From: Heliocidaris tuberculata
Lineage: Eukaryota; Echinodermata; Echinoidea; Camarodonta; Echinometridae
Assembly (NCBI GenBank): GCA_025618425.1
Contig: CM046835.1
Coordinates: 20,424,308-20,488,307, forward strand
Direction of reading: 5' to 3'
Length of the DNA stretch: 64,000 bases
A program made the position numbers and the translations under genes. Under the pieces are notes generated by a model. That model saw only the letters and a program-made list of their open reading frames with translations. It searched no databases and had not been told where the DNA came from. How positions within the stretch are numbered: the first letter of the stretch is position 1; each line of letters begins with the position of its first letter. This document shows positions 23,175 to 35,018 of the stretch, one piece after another.

Positions 23175-24177
23175 CAGTGCGTCCAATAAAAAAGTTAACA
23201 GTTGGAAAAATTCTCCCCCAAATAAATATTTCAGAATATGTGTAGGAAATTTTCATACCTATGGATAGCTTAGGGTCTCTTCTATTAAATGACACCAAAA
23301 TATCTCAATATTTTACGCCTAAGTGATCAAAAGCCAATTTTGTGAAAGGGTGCAAAATCCAGTCTTGACAAGATTTGATATAGGCTCCGGCTGGTATCAG
23401 CCGAGCTGAGAGTCATGTAAAGGCTTAGAAATTACCATATTCTGATCAATAAAAGATAACTGATCAAATAACAGGCTATGTTCTCTGTGTATCCTTACAC
23501 TTTATGGTTGAGTGAGCAATTAACTTCTTTGATGAGTGTTTCAAAATGTTACTTTTGATGAGTCTTTTAATTTCATCTGGCTTACTCACTCAACCATACA
23601 GTTTTGTTGGGATATATCAGGAATTACATCGAACAAAGTCTGTTCTTTCATAAATAGTCTTTCAATGATCAGAATATAAAATTTCGAAGTCTTTTCATGA
23701 CTCTCAACTTGGCTCATACCAGCCAGAACAAAATCAAACATCTGTCAATAATGGATTTTGCACCATTTCACAACAGTGGCTTTTGCTCACTCAAGTGCAA
23801 AATATTGTTAGATATTTTAGTGACATTTGATAAAAGAGATCCTAAGCTAACCACATGTATGAAATTTTCCTGAAAATATTTTGAAATATTCAATTGGAGA
23901 GACTTTTTCCAACTGTCGATTTCAAACGGTTCTAACTTTGTTGATACCAGTCAGAACAAATACCAATTATTGTCATGTCTGAATTTTGCACCCTTTCACA
24001 AAAGTGGTTTTAAATCACTCAAGCATAATAACTACATGTAGTCAGAATTTTTGATGTTATTGTATAGGATGGACCCTAAGCTACAGTATCTACAAGAATT
24101 AAAATTTAATGAAGATATTTAGAAATATTTATTTCGGGAGACTTTTTCCAACAATAAACTTTTTGGGGGACGCACTG
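23175..24177. mobile_element. 1.0-kb Tc1/mariner-ended fold-back element, non-autonomous
   Basis: Flanked by TA on both sides (23173-23174 and 24178-24179). Ends are CAGTGCGTCC..AATAAAAAAG and CTTTTTGGGGGACGCACTG, matching Tc1/mariner termini. Most of the element folds on itself: about 23175-23530 pairs with about 23580-23920, both carrying AGAGTCATG, GGTTGAGTGAG and TGATCAGAATAT-type blocks or their complements. A second, diverged copy of the right arm follows (23920-24177). No open frame resembling a transposase. Confidence 0.75.
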
Positions 24178-24450
24178 TAGATCACCTGCTTTCAAAAACG
24201 CTATTCACTTATTATTTGCTGTACACATCAAATTACTTTATCTTGGGAAGTTTGGTACATGCATGTTATACATGTAGCATATTCTTACTATAAACATTTT
24301 CAAGTGACTCATCCAACTTCATTCTGATTGTCCTTAATCTAATCTTGGAATGGAATATCACAATACATTATATGCAAAATTTCATTCTATCTTTAATGAA
24401 CTTGGCATTATTCCCAAACTTTGAGACAGATCTAAACTTCTAGATCCCCT

Positions 24451-24548
24451 TTTTTCTTTCTTTTCCCTCCCTCCCTCTCTACCTCTCCTCCCCTCTCTCT
24501 CTCTCTCTCTCTTTCTCTCTCCCTCCCTCCTTCCCTCCCTCCTCCACT
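24451..24548 (+). repeat. Polypyrimidine tract (CT / CCCT / CCTT)n
   Basis: Nearly pure C/T for about 95 bases. The minus-strand frame rich in GREGGREREREG is its translation and not coding. Confidence 0.9.
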
Positions 24549-26454
24549 CCACAAACATGATCATGTCAAAATGGAACATCCCTTTTCTTCAAACTTCAAG
24601 CGATGTCCCCGGTTGTCAGAATAACCAGTCTGTGGCCCATCATACAAGTGTATCATATCCTCTTCCTGCGTGATAAGGTGATACAGTCCTTCCACCGGCT
24701 CAATACATACTGACCAGGAGAAATTATGATTCTGCAAAAAACTTCCTGTTTCCCATGACGGTCCGAGGGAAATGATGCAACAAAAGGTACTATTTATTTT
24801 AAGATATGAAATAACGGATGTCAAATTGCTCTAGGAAGGTTACAAAGAAAATGAATAAAGAGTGAAACTTTTATTTTGAAACATACATTTTTGACAGTAA
24901 AAACAAGCTTCACAAAGGGCTGAAGTGTTCCATGCTATTTTGCCAAACTGGTAAAAAAAAAAAGTGCATATACATGGTGCACAGGCAGACACTTCTCTTA
25001 AATTCTGTCACTAAATAATAAGAAGGGGAAGGGATGGGAACAGGGGATGTCACCAATTTTCACTCAAAAGAAATTTTTTCAATGTATATTAACCCTCAGA
25101 CAATGACAGGAAAATGAGAATCTTAATGAAATGATACCCATTCAATAAATATACTTCATAATCTACGGCAGCATTGAATTTAATGTCAACAAACTTCTTT
25201 TCTCTTTCATTTGCATTCCATTTTACATAATTTGTTCTCCTTTTGGGGGGAAAGTGTGGTAAGTCTACAATAACAAAAAAATATGAAACCCCCCTTTTCC
25301 ACAAATTTTGGAATTAAGAATGTTTTAACAAAGGATATTACTCAATTGAATGAGAATGAATGACGATAATTAAACTTAATTGAGGAAGCAGACAATGTCA
25401 TGTGGAAAAAATGGCATTGATAGGATAGAAATCAGCTGTTTTTTATTCACGATTACATTTACATGTGAGACAAACCACTGCAATTGATTGCTTTTAACCT
25501 CAGCAACTGGTACTCTTAACTGGTAAGGTATGAATTGCAAACATAAAATTTGTGTCATACTGGGATCCTTACAATTCTATATATCCTAAAATTGAGGAAA
25601 TGTGGAAATTATTCTTAGAATTATAGCTGAGAATGTGTAATAGTCATCGAGGGGAAAAAAATCTTGACTCTACAGAACCAAAAGTCAAGTTTAACTTTTG
25701 ACTGTTTTTGAAAAAGTGTTTTGTATAAGCAATTCACTTCATTTCCAGAAAAAAATTAAACAATGGGAAGAATGTGAGAAAAGGGGGATTTTTGTTTTTC
25801 TCACTGCAGGACAGTCAAGAACAAATGACAATGACAAGTATTAATTTGCCATAAAACAAAGGAACAGACTCAGATCCCTTAAGAGAGAAGGATCAAGCCA
25901 AGAAATACCACTGCACAAGGCATGAGTAAGTTTAGAAGCTGGAAGGGGACTCACAGAATGAGCTCATATCTTCAGCTGATCTCCTCTAGGCTAATCCTTT
26001 AATACAGTAAAACATCCATCTTTTAAGCTGCGGACATCTTAAAGGAAAGCACTCATTTGATACAGATTGTACAGCCATGAGGCGTGTTTACACTCCTCAC
26101 TGCATATTGAACTAGACCTGTTACATGAAAGGTATGATCTAGCAAAAAATTTTGGACAATGTTTATGATCAAAAGTTTTAAAAAAAAATTAATGTGTGAG
26201 AGGCAGATGTTTAAATTCCCAGTTGCAGACCAGTTTCATGTGATACCTATGACATGGTTCAATCTTCAGAACATTTCAAGCATGATTTATGACAGACAGT
26301 TAAAGCATAACAAGAGAGATTCAATGCTACAATGACAGAGACTTCAGATCTCTCAATATCCAACCAACACATCAAAGCAAAAGGAACGTATACACAATTG
26401 GGTCCAAAAGTGACCACAATGAGAAGACTTGCATGGGTTGTATGGCACATGCTT

Positions 26455-26590
26455 TGTACACAAACCAAATTCTAAACTTAAACCCTGGACCAAACAGTAT
26501 ACCTACGCCTAACCCTAACCCTAAATACCCTACATCTTTGCATAAAATAAAGCCCAGAGCACTTATTGTCGCCAGAGCACCGATAGTGGG
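26455..26590 (+). mobile_element. Relative of the GGCGACAATT element, with TTAGGG-type repeats (copy 1)
   Basis: Contains CCAAACAGTATACC, then three tandem CCTAAC/CCCTAA units, then AAAGCCCAGAGCACTTATTG and TCGCCAGAGCACCGATAGTG, closely matching 10720-10800. The left part is missing from copy 2 because of a 125-bp indel between about 26382 and 26506. Confidence 0.5.
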
Positions 26591-28646
26591 CATCAACATG
26601 ACCAGAATGAAAAGATTTTAGATGTTTTCTCCATCATATAACTAAAGAGTTATATATAAATGCACATCTGAACATGACCGTCATAAACACAACTTCAGAT
26701 CTTTCTGCATCCCATCGACAAGACGACTTGTACAATCCTAGAACAAACATGGCGGGGACGTGACCACGCCAAAAAGGAATTCAGATCTTAGATCTAATCC
26801 CTTTTCATGACACATCCATGTACTTGGCATTGTGGGATAGATACTTGCCGCGGAAACCAGAAGCTTGCTTGCATGACGGTTGGGATTTGTCACAAAGTTT
26901 AGCCTCTGCTTGACTCATCCTCATATAAAAGATCAACACATAGGCCTAATCTTGAACTTAAACTATATTCACAAACATATCGCATTTACAGATTTCCACT
27001 ATCTTAAAATAAGATCTGGAGGGAAATATATTTATATCATTTCGGAGACTGCGGAGGAAACCTTTTTGTTGCAAGGAGAAAAATTAGGTCTTGAGAAACT
27101 TTCAGATATCACATTTTAACTTGATAGTATAAATCTAAGACAATTAAAAACAATGGATATGTGCAGGGAAGCACTGATGCATGATGTCATACATCTTTAA
27201 ATATGCAACCATGTGTGCTCTTATTGCACCTTCATGATTGTCACATGATAGTATTATAGCTATGGGATATTCTCTATGTATATCATGAAATTATGTGTGC
27301 ATTGCAGGGTGCATAAAGGAATACTATACCTGCCAACCTTCCACAGCAGTCTTTCAAGGTAGAATTAGATAGCAGCATATTTTGAATGCATTAACACAGA
27401 ATTTTCAGAAAACAAGAGGAATCCAGCTTTCTTAACAGTAGTTGGAAGACCCTCCCCCCCTCCCCTCCCCCCAAATAGGAATCATTCCTCCTAAATAGGA
27501 ATGGTTAGCACCTACAGGGTCTATGGAATACTCCTATCTCATTAATAGCTTTATTATTATTACCCCTAGCTTTAGCTGGGCGGCCATAAAAGGTGCTACA
27601 AGCAATTAAGAAATTCTACCAGGTACCCATATTCCACACCTGTGTAAAGATTGGCAAATACAGATAAATGTCTTGCCAGAAGACATCACTGCCATGGCTA
27701 GGAACTACTAGTACATATGCAACAACTAGGACAGAATGCTCACTTTAATATACCATGGTACATTGTACCCCCTGCAACAGCTACAGTGTTCATACTTTAC
27801 CAATGCAATTTTCTCATTAACAGGTCTACTACTACTAAAGGAGCAAGAACCTCCTACTAATGCACAAAGTAGTAGGAAACAAGTCCTATTTAACTGGTAA
27901 TCAACCAAATATCCATAAATGGACATATCACTCGACAAAGAGCTTAAAATTGCAGAGAAGAAAAGGCAACAGTTCCCCCCTCCCAGCCAACACCAAATAC
28001 TCCCCTGTTCTATCCAATTTAGTTGAGAAATTTCCACAGAGGGCAATAACTTGTGTTATTTCCCGCCCATTATGCCACCTTTTAAGACCCACGATTGTGA
28101 GAGCAAAACTTGAAAAACAAGCTGTATGAGCCCTTCCCTTGTTGTAATGCTCTGCACAGCGAGATCCATAAAGATGTTTTTGAAGGGTATTATGAGATAA
28201 TTACCTGTTGTCAGTCAAGCCATTCTAAGAGTTACGGCTCAGTAATGATAACTTCCATCCCCCTGTAATTGTTCTGCAAATCAAATCAAGCTAAGCAACC
28301 CACTCAAAACAGAACCCTTATATGGACTGCACTGTTAGAGTGGTTGTATTTGCTTGTAAATCTTATTTGTTTCTTTACAGCTAAACACATGCTGCCGCAA
28401 TGATTTCAATTCAAAACACAAGAAGAAGAGCTAATTATATTACGAACATTATTCCCAGATTTTTTTTTACGTCTGTTGAGATCCATAGAAGCAATTATTC
28501 TTTCCTCACTCTTAAGAAGAATTGTGATATCAATCTTAAAAATAACCTGTTGTGTTTTGTTCCGAGTAATAATTTCAGTATAAATGTGTTGTAATGATCT
28601 TTCTTGAGGATTGTTTTTTTCCCCTTTAAATCCATTATTTAGATCA

Positions 28647-29062
28647 TTAACCCTTTCAGGACAGGGATTATTTAAGGGCTAAATTGATCACATTTTGTTC
28701 TTCAAATTGGCAACAAAAATATTTTTCTTTTAGTGCTACATGGTTCAAATAAGGTGTAATGTCTTTGAAAACAATATACATGGTTAGAAATTTGTTGAAT
28801 AGTTGAAAGAAATTGCCAATTTGGATGAAAAACAATGATTTTAAACCTCTCAATGTGTTGCCAATTTAAGGATTTTAAAGCTTATTCTCCTTTTTAAAAT
28901 TCCTGGGATCAAACGCAATATGGTCATGTAACAAAAATGGACATAGTTTGTGCAGAAATTTTTGTTATTTCTACTCATGTATCTGGTATATTTTTCAGGG
29001 CTCTGAATCAAAAGTTATTGAGCCAAACCACAAAATGTGGTCAGTTGTCTCGAAAGGGTTAA
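28647..29062 (+). mobile_element. TTAA-flanked element, copy 1 (416 bp)
   Basis: TTAACCCTTTCAGGACAGGG at the left and a complementary CGAAAGGGTTAA at the right, with TTAA on both sides. Minus-strand reading frames inside are low-complexity and not coding. Same layout as a piggyBac-type non-autonomous element. The second copy is at 49094-49509. Confidence 0.6.
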
Positions 29063-29842
29063 GACAGAAGAATCCAGTTTCAATATAAGGAGAAATACCC
29101 ATTTAACAAAAGCAAGTGTAAATAAGCAGATGGTAGCATATTTCTGATAAATTGGAAAACTGATTTGATCCCGACCTAAAACACAGACCAACACACTTCA
29201 CTGTTCCATTAAAGTATCATGTAACTCTTGTTTATGACAATATTCTTTAAACTACGGCACAACATAATGGTTTGGAGCTCTGATGTACATACTATATTTT
29301 CCTTGTGTATGTGTACTGCAACACATTTCATGTAAGATATCATTCATGAATGTATAATGTATTCTTCAGTGATCTTATTTTTTTTTATTTGGGTCACTGA
29401 CTTCAGAGCACACCCTCGTAAACCTACTAAAGAGCTCTAGAAACAAAATATCATTTGAAAGTAATTATTAGTCTAGCCTTCTTTTCTCCCTTCCTGTACT
29501 CCATCCCTACCCTTAATCCCTCTTAATCCTATCCCATTTCCACCAATATCCCTGCTCCCTAGCAACCACGATCCTCTCATCTCAGAGACAAATTTTGTCA
29601 TCAAAATTTAACAATATCTCACCTTTTTTTAGCTAATGGCTTATTAGAAAAAAAACACCTGCTATGATTTGTAGAGTTGAGGAGAATAATTATAAATAGC
29701 ATCCATTACTTTTGCACGTGGGTTCTCCAATCAGTTTGTCAGTGTACTTAGCAAGAGTGACATCACTTGTAGATGTAAACGTCACATTGTCTGCGAAGGG
29801 CAAGAAGGGTTTTAATGCTGTGTAAAATGAAACAAGTTCAAG

Positions 29843-30533
29843 GGGAAGTCCATCCTGGTATTTAGTTGATTTGAATCAAAGCAGAAAAATGAGAGGAGGA
29901 GATTAGTGAAAGTTTGAGCAAAATTTGACAAGAAAGGAGAAAGTTATGAAGTTTTGAAGTTGTAATCAATCACAAATCACAAATCAAACACAAATTGGCA
30001 ACTTGGTGACGTATCTTGCGAGCTCCCCTCCCATTTGGTCCGTACAGAAAATTTCATATTTCATTTTCTTAGTTGTTCATGGAGGAATACATTTGTTTCA
30101 TACAGGTTTTATGTAAAAACATATGCGCAATGATTATATCTAGGTTGCATGTATGATTCAATATTTTCTTTCGAAAAAGTTGAAATTCATGATCCTTTTT
30201 TTTGTACAGGGCAAATTTGAGAGGAGTTCGCAAGATACGTCACGGAGTTGCCAATTTATGTTCAATTGATTACAACTTTCAAAAATTCATGACTTTCTTA
30301 TTTCTTATTGGATTTTGCTCAAACTTTCATTGATCTGTTTCTTTAATTTTTCTCCTTCTTTTAAAACCACCCTGATATCTGGGGTGTGTTTCATCAAGTG
30401 TCTTGTCTGTGATTTTAACCGACAAATTTGCTCTCAGCCGATCAGATGCAAGGATTTCAGTAGCTTATAACAGTTATTGCACTATGTCATTGATGACAAG
30501 TTTTATGAAACAGGGCCCAGGGTGGACTTCCTC
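29843..30533. mobile_element. ~690-bp long-inverted-repeat element, copy 1
   Basis: The left arm (29843 to about 30035) and right arm (about 30210 to 30380, plus the tip at 30519-30533) are imperfect reverse complements. Matching blocks include GAAAGTTTGAGCAAAAT, GTTGTAATCAAT, AAATTGGCAACT and GTGACGTATCTTGCGA. The outer tips are GGAAGTCCATCCTGG and its counterpart GGGTGGACTTCCTC. The right tip is split by a second element at 30381-30518. No coding capacity. Confidence 0.75.
30381..30518 (-). mobile_element. GGGCCC-ended fold-back element nested in the long-inverted-repeat element, copy 1
   Basis: Reverse-orientation relative of 4194-4331, with the shared internal block AAATTTGCTCTCAGCCGATC and the end TTTTATGAAACAGGGCCC. 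It sits inside the right terminal repeat of 29843-30533, so it inserted later. Confidence 0.7.
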
Positions 30534-31066
30534 TTTTAACACCCTTCTGGCTCTCATCAGATGGTTAAATGAAAACTATCAAAGACTTTTAGACTGAGCT
30601 CCTTTTTTAGCGGTATATTTCTAAATTGTTCTCTGCTTTCATGCACTTTTTTCGCTCAGTATTTGCTAGACCAAACAAGTTATGTAGATTGTAGAACCAT
30701 TTGATCCACTTCATACCACGCAACATTCTCCTTATTTTCTTTAAGAATTTGAAAAGATAAAAGATAAAGGATTCAAATAGTAAATATAGGTACAGTGCAA
30801 TTCAACAGCTTTAGGCAGGCGGCTCTACAGTCAAACCATACACTACGTCTTCTTACAACAAATCTCCCAGCTGGGCATTGGATGTAGGCTTTAGTTGTAT
30901 GGCCAATGTAATGTATTTATTCATGAGGAGGGAGAAAAGTGCTCAAATCATAAGAAATAGAAATTAGCCTTAAAAAACCACCTCCTTAACTTTCTCAGGC
31001 AAATGAGAAAATATGAGAAAGTATGACTAACCAGGATCAAATTGGCAACAGCTTGATACGGCCTAC

Positions 31067-31261
31067 CGCAGACAGATCTAAATCAGGCACAGAAAACTCG
31101 GAAGCGCTTTCTTTCCGATACCTCCCAAATTCCTCACGTCGCCGATCAACATGTCCTCTTCCCTGTCTGCTAAATGTAAGAAACAAAGAAGACGTTTTCC
31201 TGTCTAACAAATCCAGTGAGTTCGGGAGGTGTGAATGGAAATCAACGTTTCCGCTAGACAT
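31067..31261 (-). CDS. Candidate alternative first coding exon (65-residue N-terminus), copy 1
   Basis: 195 coding nt from ATG (A at -3) to a GTAGGC donor, ending in phase 0. The peptide begins MSSGNVDFHSHLPNSLDLLD, has a basic centre (HVDRRREEFGRYRK) and ends ESASEFSVPDLDLSA. The composition is hydrophilic and Ser/Arg-rich, as often seen in disordered N-termini, and local GC is higher than in the surroundings. The phase fits the common exon at 19858-19929, giving a second alternative start for the RhoGAP gene about 11 kb upstream of that exon. The frame stays open upstream of the ATG to a possible acceptor near 31360, but the added peptide is Cys/Phe-rich and unconvincing. It could also belong to an unrecognised gene. 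An identical exon lies at 51516-51710. Confidence 0.5.
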
Positions 31262-33568
31262 CGTTTCCTCTGAGTAACCGTTGAGAAACACACAAAGGAA
31301 TTCAAAGGAACAGAAATTAAGTAAAATGCTCCCGTCATTCAGACATGGATGACATTTCTGTAGATTTATTAAGATCTACAATGTATTCCCACTGCCGAAT
31401 TAAGCCAAAGCATATTGCACCACAATCTATATCCACACACTAGGTTTCTTCAAGTCCAGTGAAGGTTGTAAGGGTTAATTTGTGATGAATAATAACCGGG
31501 CAAATAACATCATTTGATCTTGAAGGGTCCATCTTCTATTTATTTATTTGTGGATAACTTGGACTGGAGTCAATGGTAAATGTGTGTAATAACAAAATCA
31601 AATCATATCCAAACACTGAACAGAGTACACTGTTTCTGGAGTGAAGTCTAAACCAGATCCACAGTGGTATTGTCAAATGGCAGGACCAGATACAGTACAC
31701 GGTCTACATACATGTACATGTACATGTAAACTGACTATAATGAGTGTTTCAACATCTTACCAAGATAGTAGAGGCGGAAGTTTATCATTCTTGACTATGG
31801 ACAATTTCACAAAATGGAATAAATCAATTCAGGTCTATTCCATCCAACAATTCTGTTCTAGAAATCATCACACCATTGAATTCCCTAGAAACATAAACCA
31901 GATTAAAATACCAGAGTCATGTCAGCTTTTTTCCACCTTGTCATGCCATCAAGAAAACGAAGGACACGAAAGGTCCTAATTTTGGACAGTAATTTGTCCC
32001 TGAGACAAGGAACAAATTTAGGGGAGGTGTCAGTCTGGTCACGGGGAGTTGAGCGTACACTCCAGGGGTAGTGACGGGGTACGGTAGCTAGACAGTGCGT
32101 CATCCTTCACACCTGCCGCTTAGGGTTAGTCCAGGGATTTGGATGTCCGAATTGTAGGTAACAGGTCAGATATATACTAACTTTATGCAGTATTCTTTTT
32201 CCAATATCATGCTACTTAAGTGGGATTATTTATACCCTTACATATATATATATAAAGAGAGTTTGGGAATTTCTCAGACTCTATTTTAAAGACTCTATCA
32301 TGGCAACCTACAAACATTTCCAAATGTCTTGTAATATTTAAGATGAAGTGAAATAGCTATTTAGAACCAGAGATTCTTGATTTGATACCAAATAATTTGC
32401 AATGAGGTAAACTAGTTAAATTGTCTAGTATCAATCTTGATCTTGAAACCAGATCAGTACACTATTAAGTGTTCTCTGGTAAGGCATTAATTCTAGATCG
32501 AATCCCTCAGATAAGATGCAACTCCCTTGGTCCCTAGGTTTTCCAGCTACTGTAAACACTTGCTTTGGACTGTCCTATGTAAAAGTAACTTTTATTCATG
32601 AACCAAACATTCACTTTAGGCTTTGACACATTAATTGTTTTAACAATCCCTCAAACAGGCTGTCCATTAGTAGGGCCTTGTGAGGAAGACTATTGTAAAG
32701 TTCAGAGAAAAACACATATATCTGCAACAAGCTGTGAATGTACACTGATCAGGTCTGAAGTGGAAGACTACACTCTGTTTAGAGGAAAGTGACAAATCGG
32801 TTAATCAACAAGTGTGAAAACTGGGGTTAAACAGTCGCACGGCTGAAAGACATGAATTACATATTACAGTAGTCTGTTTCATTCTGTCAAATAAATACAG
32901 GTATACACAATTTCTCTTTCAGCTCTTTACATAAAAATTTAGGTAAAATGTAGAGCCATTGGAATGAACAAGTTTCCAGATTGCACCTCCATTGATCAGA
33001 AAATGAGGAAAGAGCTTGAGAGACAGACATCTCAAAACAAGTTTAAAATGGAGTGGGAAATAAACCTTGAAATTTATCAAATGTACAATGAAAAAGATAA
33101 ATGGCATAGGCTGGATGTTAAGATCATAAGATAAAGGTAACATAGAGAGATACACAGTCTAAAAGGAGTAATCCTGCATTGGAGATGGTGCACACACTGA
33201 GGAAAGAGAGAAAGGCTTGACTTTAAAGTGCCTATGACCAGGGTAATAAAACAGCCCTATAAGCCCCTGGAGACACAATGCCCCTATTCCGGGCTATATA
33301 AAACCAAACTTATTACAGACCATTGCTCATCGCGCCCAGTGGCCTGGCCTTATTACCATACAGGATGGATGATCGTCACCCTATATTTGGACACTACCCT
33401 GCCAAATGGACAGTACTTCTGGGTCTTTCAGGCCTCATCAACAGCTGCTTCTACCTGATCAAAACTTAACTTTCATTTCATATCAAAACAGTAACGTCTA
33501 ATCAGAACAAATAGTAAAGAATAGAGTGCTAAAGCAACTGTTCATTCCACTTGGAATTGGATGCTTGT

Positions 33569-33804
33569 TTGACCCTTTCCCTGCAACCAAATTTTCAGGA
33601 GATTGTCACAGATGAAATTTTGCGAGTGATTTTTGACCTGTCATACTTTATTTCATTGTTAACTATATCTCCCATGGATCTGAACTCTAGAATGAAGTTA
33701 CCTGTTTTTGATTTAGAAAGAAACACAGACATTCTAATTCCAAACACATTTAATTGATGCTGCAATTCTTAGGACTTTGCGGCCCACAGCATGGAGAGGG
33801 TTAA
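33569..33804 (+). mobile_element. Diverged family A TTAA-type element, copy 1
   Basis: The right end, read in reverse, is TTAACCCTCTCCATGCTGTG followed by a GGGCCGCAAA-type stretch, close to the family A end at 1312. The left end is TTGACCCTTTCCCTGCAACC, one base off TTAA. An open frame of 68 codons inside is chance. Confidence 0.5.
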
Positions 33805-34051
33805 GGTTTTGCGCGGTGAGTAAAATCAGGTTATCTAAGCTCTGTGAACATCCAATAATCTAAGAAATTTACAGTTAAGATTTAAAGCTACAAATGAACG
33901 ATATCTGACAAACAATTTGGAGAGAAAATAAGTAATAATTGAATAATTTATACAAAAGAAAGATAATGGATCTGATTCTGTTAGGACTCTTGAGGACAAT
34001 TTTAAGAATGAAATTCTTCAAGGTTCCAGAAGGATACACAAGGAATGGTGT

Positions 34052-34260
34052 TTAACCCCTTCCAGGACGCATTTAGACTAAAGCACAGCTACATATTTCT
34101 ACTCAAAACAGACACGGGTATCTTCACTGTGATGTCTGTTCCGATGGAAGATATGAAGAGCCCAATTCAACAATAAAATGAAGCATTTTAAGCCAAAAAT
34201 AAATCCTTAAATCCCACAGGTGATGAATTTCCAAAAACTTGGTGGCACAGAAAGGGTTAA
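34052..34260 (+). mobile_element. TTAA-flanked short element (209 bp), copy 1
   Basis: Starts TTAACCCCTTCCAGGACGC and ends GCACAGAAAGGGTTAA, with TTAA on both sides. Same end signature as the other TTAA elements in the window. No coding potential. Confidence 0.6.
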
Positions 34261-34852
34261 TGGAGAGGGATGGGAAAGGTGAAGATTGGTTGACGAGAAG
34301 GGATCTGAAGAGGAAGGAGAGGGATGTCTAAGACCAGTTACGGGTCAGTTAGATGAATCAGGGCGAAACGCAACAGCTGGGGGCAATGTGATCTACATCA
34401 AATAATGGAGGGGGCACCGTTAACTCTCTCCTTCTCATCAACTATCTATCTTTCTGTCTCTCTGGATCTATTTCAATTTTGCTCTGTCTTTCTGTCTATC
34501 ATTCTCTCCCTCACTTTCTAAATCTATCCCTTGCAACCTCCCTCACTTTCATCCACATTATGCCCACTTTCTCTTTCTCTCATTTTCTTTACCTCTTACT
34601 ATTCCTCTCTCTCTCTCTCTCTCTTATATCTTTTCCCCCATGTCTTACTCTCTTTATTTCTTTCAGGTTTGTTTCCCCGTTTTGTGTTTTATCTCTTGAA
34701 TTTCTGAACATATCCCCCAGTGTCATAGTTTACAAATCGTAACCTTACAAATAAAACAGATTTTGGAATATCCACCACCAACATAACTTACTGCTTTTAT
34801 ATAATCCTTTCCCTCTTTTCCCTGTGCTCTACCCCTTTACCCTTACACCCCT

Positions 34853-35018
34853 CCCCCCCCCCCCCCCCCCCCAAAGCAAGGAAATGGGTGGTTGTGCATG
34901 GTTGCTCTCCTGATTACAAATTTCCACCCCTGCTTAACATGCATGCTTCCCCTTCCATGTTAACTCAAATAAAATTTCCTTTCCTGGGGGGGGGGGGGGG
35001 GGTGGGGGGGGGGGGGGG
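34853..35018 (+). repeat. C-run and G-run pair ~115 bp apart, copy 1
   Basis: C-run 34853-34872 and G-run 34986-35018 (interrupted once by T). Copy 2 has shorter C and longer G runs (55323-55336 and 55449-55487). The two runs could pair. Proline- and glycine-run frames here are artefacts. Confidence 0.9.

Larger units (their letters stand above)
20932..31066. other. Intronic/5' region between candidate alternative first exons
   Basis: Holds the Tc1/mariner-ended element, the hairpin at 22.5 kb, the TTAA element at 28.6 kb, the long-inverted-repeat element at 29.8 kb and the left boundary of the duplicated segment (25195). A minus-strand frame at 24561-24824 has a protein-like look and a good acceptor near 24735 but no donor and no recognised family. 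Nothing else coding was seen. Confidence 0.5.

Noticed and set aside
27726..28129. Overlapping plus and minus frames of 89-106 codons
   Set aside because: Mutually overlapping frames on opposite strands without splice signals or family similarity; typical chance frames.
28205..28275. Possible minus-strand exon with GATTTGCAG acceptor and GTAATT donor
   Set aside because: All three frames between the sites contain a stop, so it cannot be an internal coding exon; a non-coding exon cannot be excluded but has no support.
31262..31360. Extension of the MSSGN exon upstream to an acceptor near 31360
   Set aside because: The frame is open and phase 0, but the added peptide is Cys/Phe/Leu-rich and unlike the rest; the ATG start is simpler.
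31641..31979. 112-codon plus-strand frame (also 52090-52428)
   Set aside because: It includes translated ACATGT repeat (CTCTCKL), has no recognisable domain and no exon signals.
33228..33458. 76-codon plus-strand frame (PYKPLETQCPYSG..)
   Set aside because: Looked like possible decayed transposon protein, but I could match no motif and no continuing frame.
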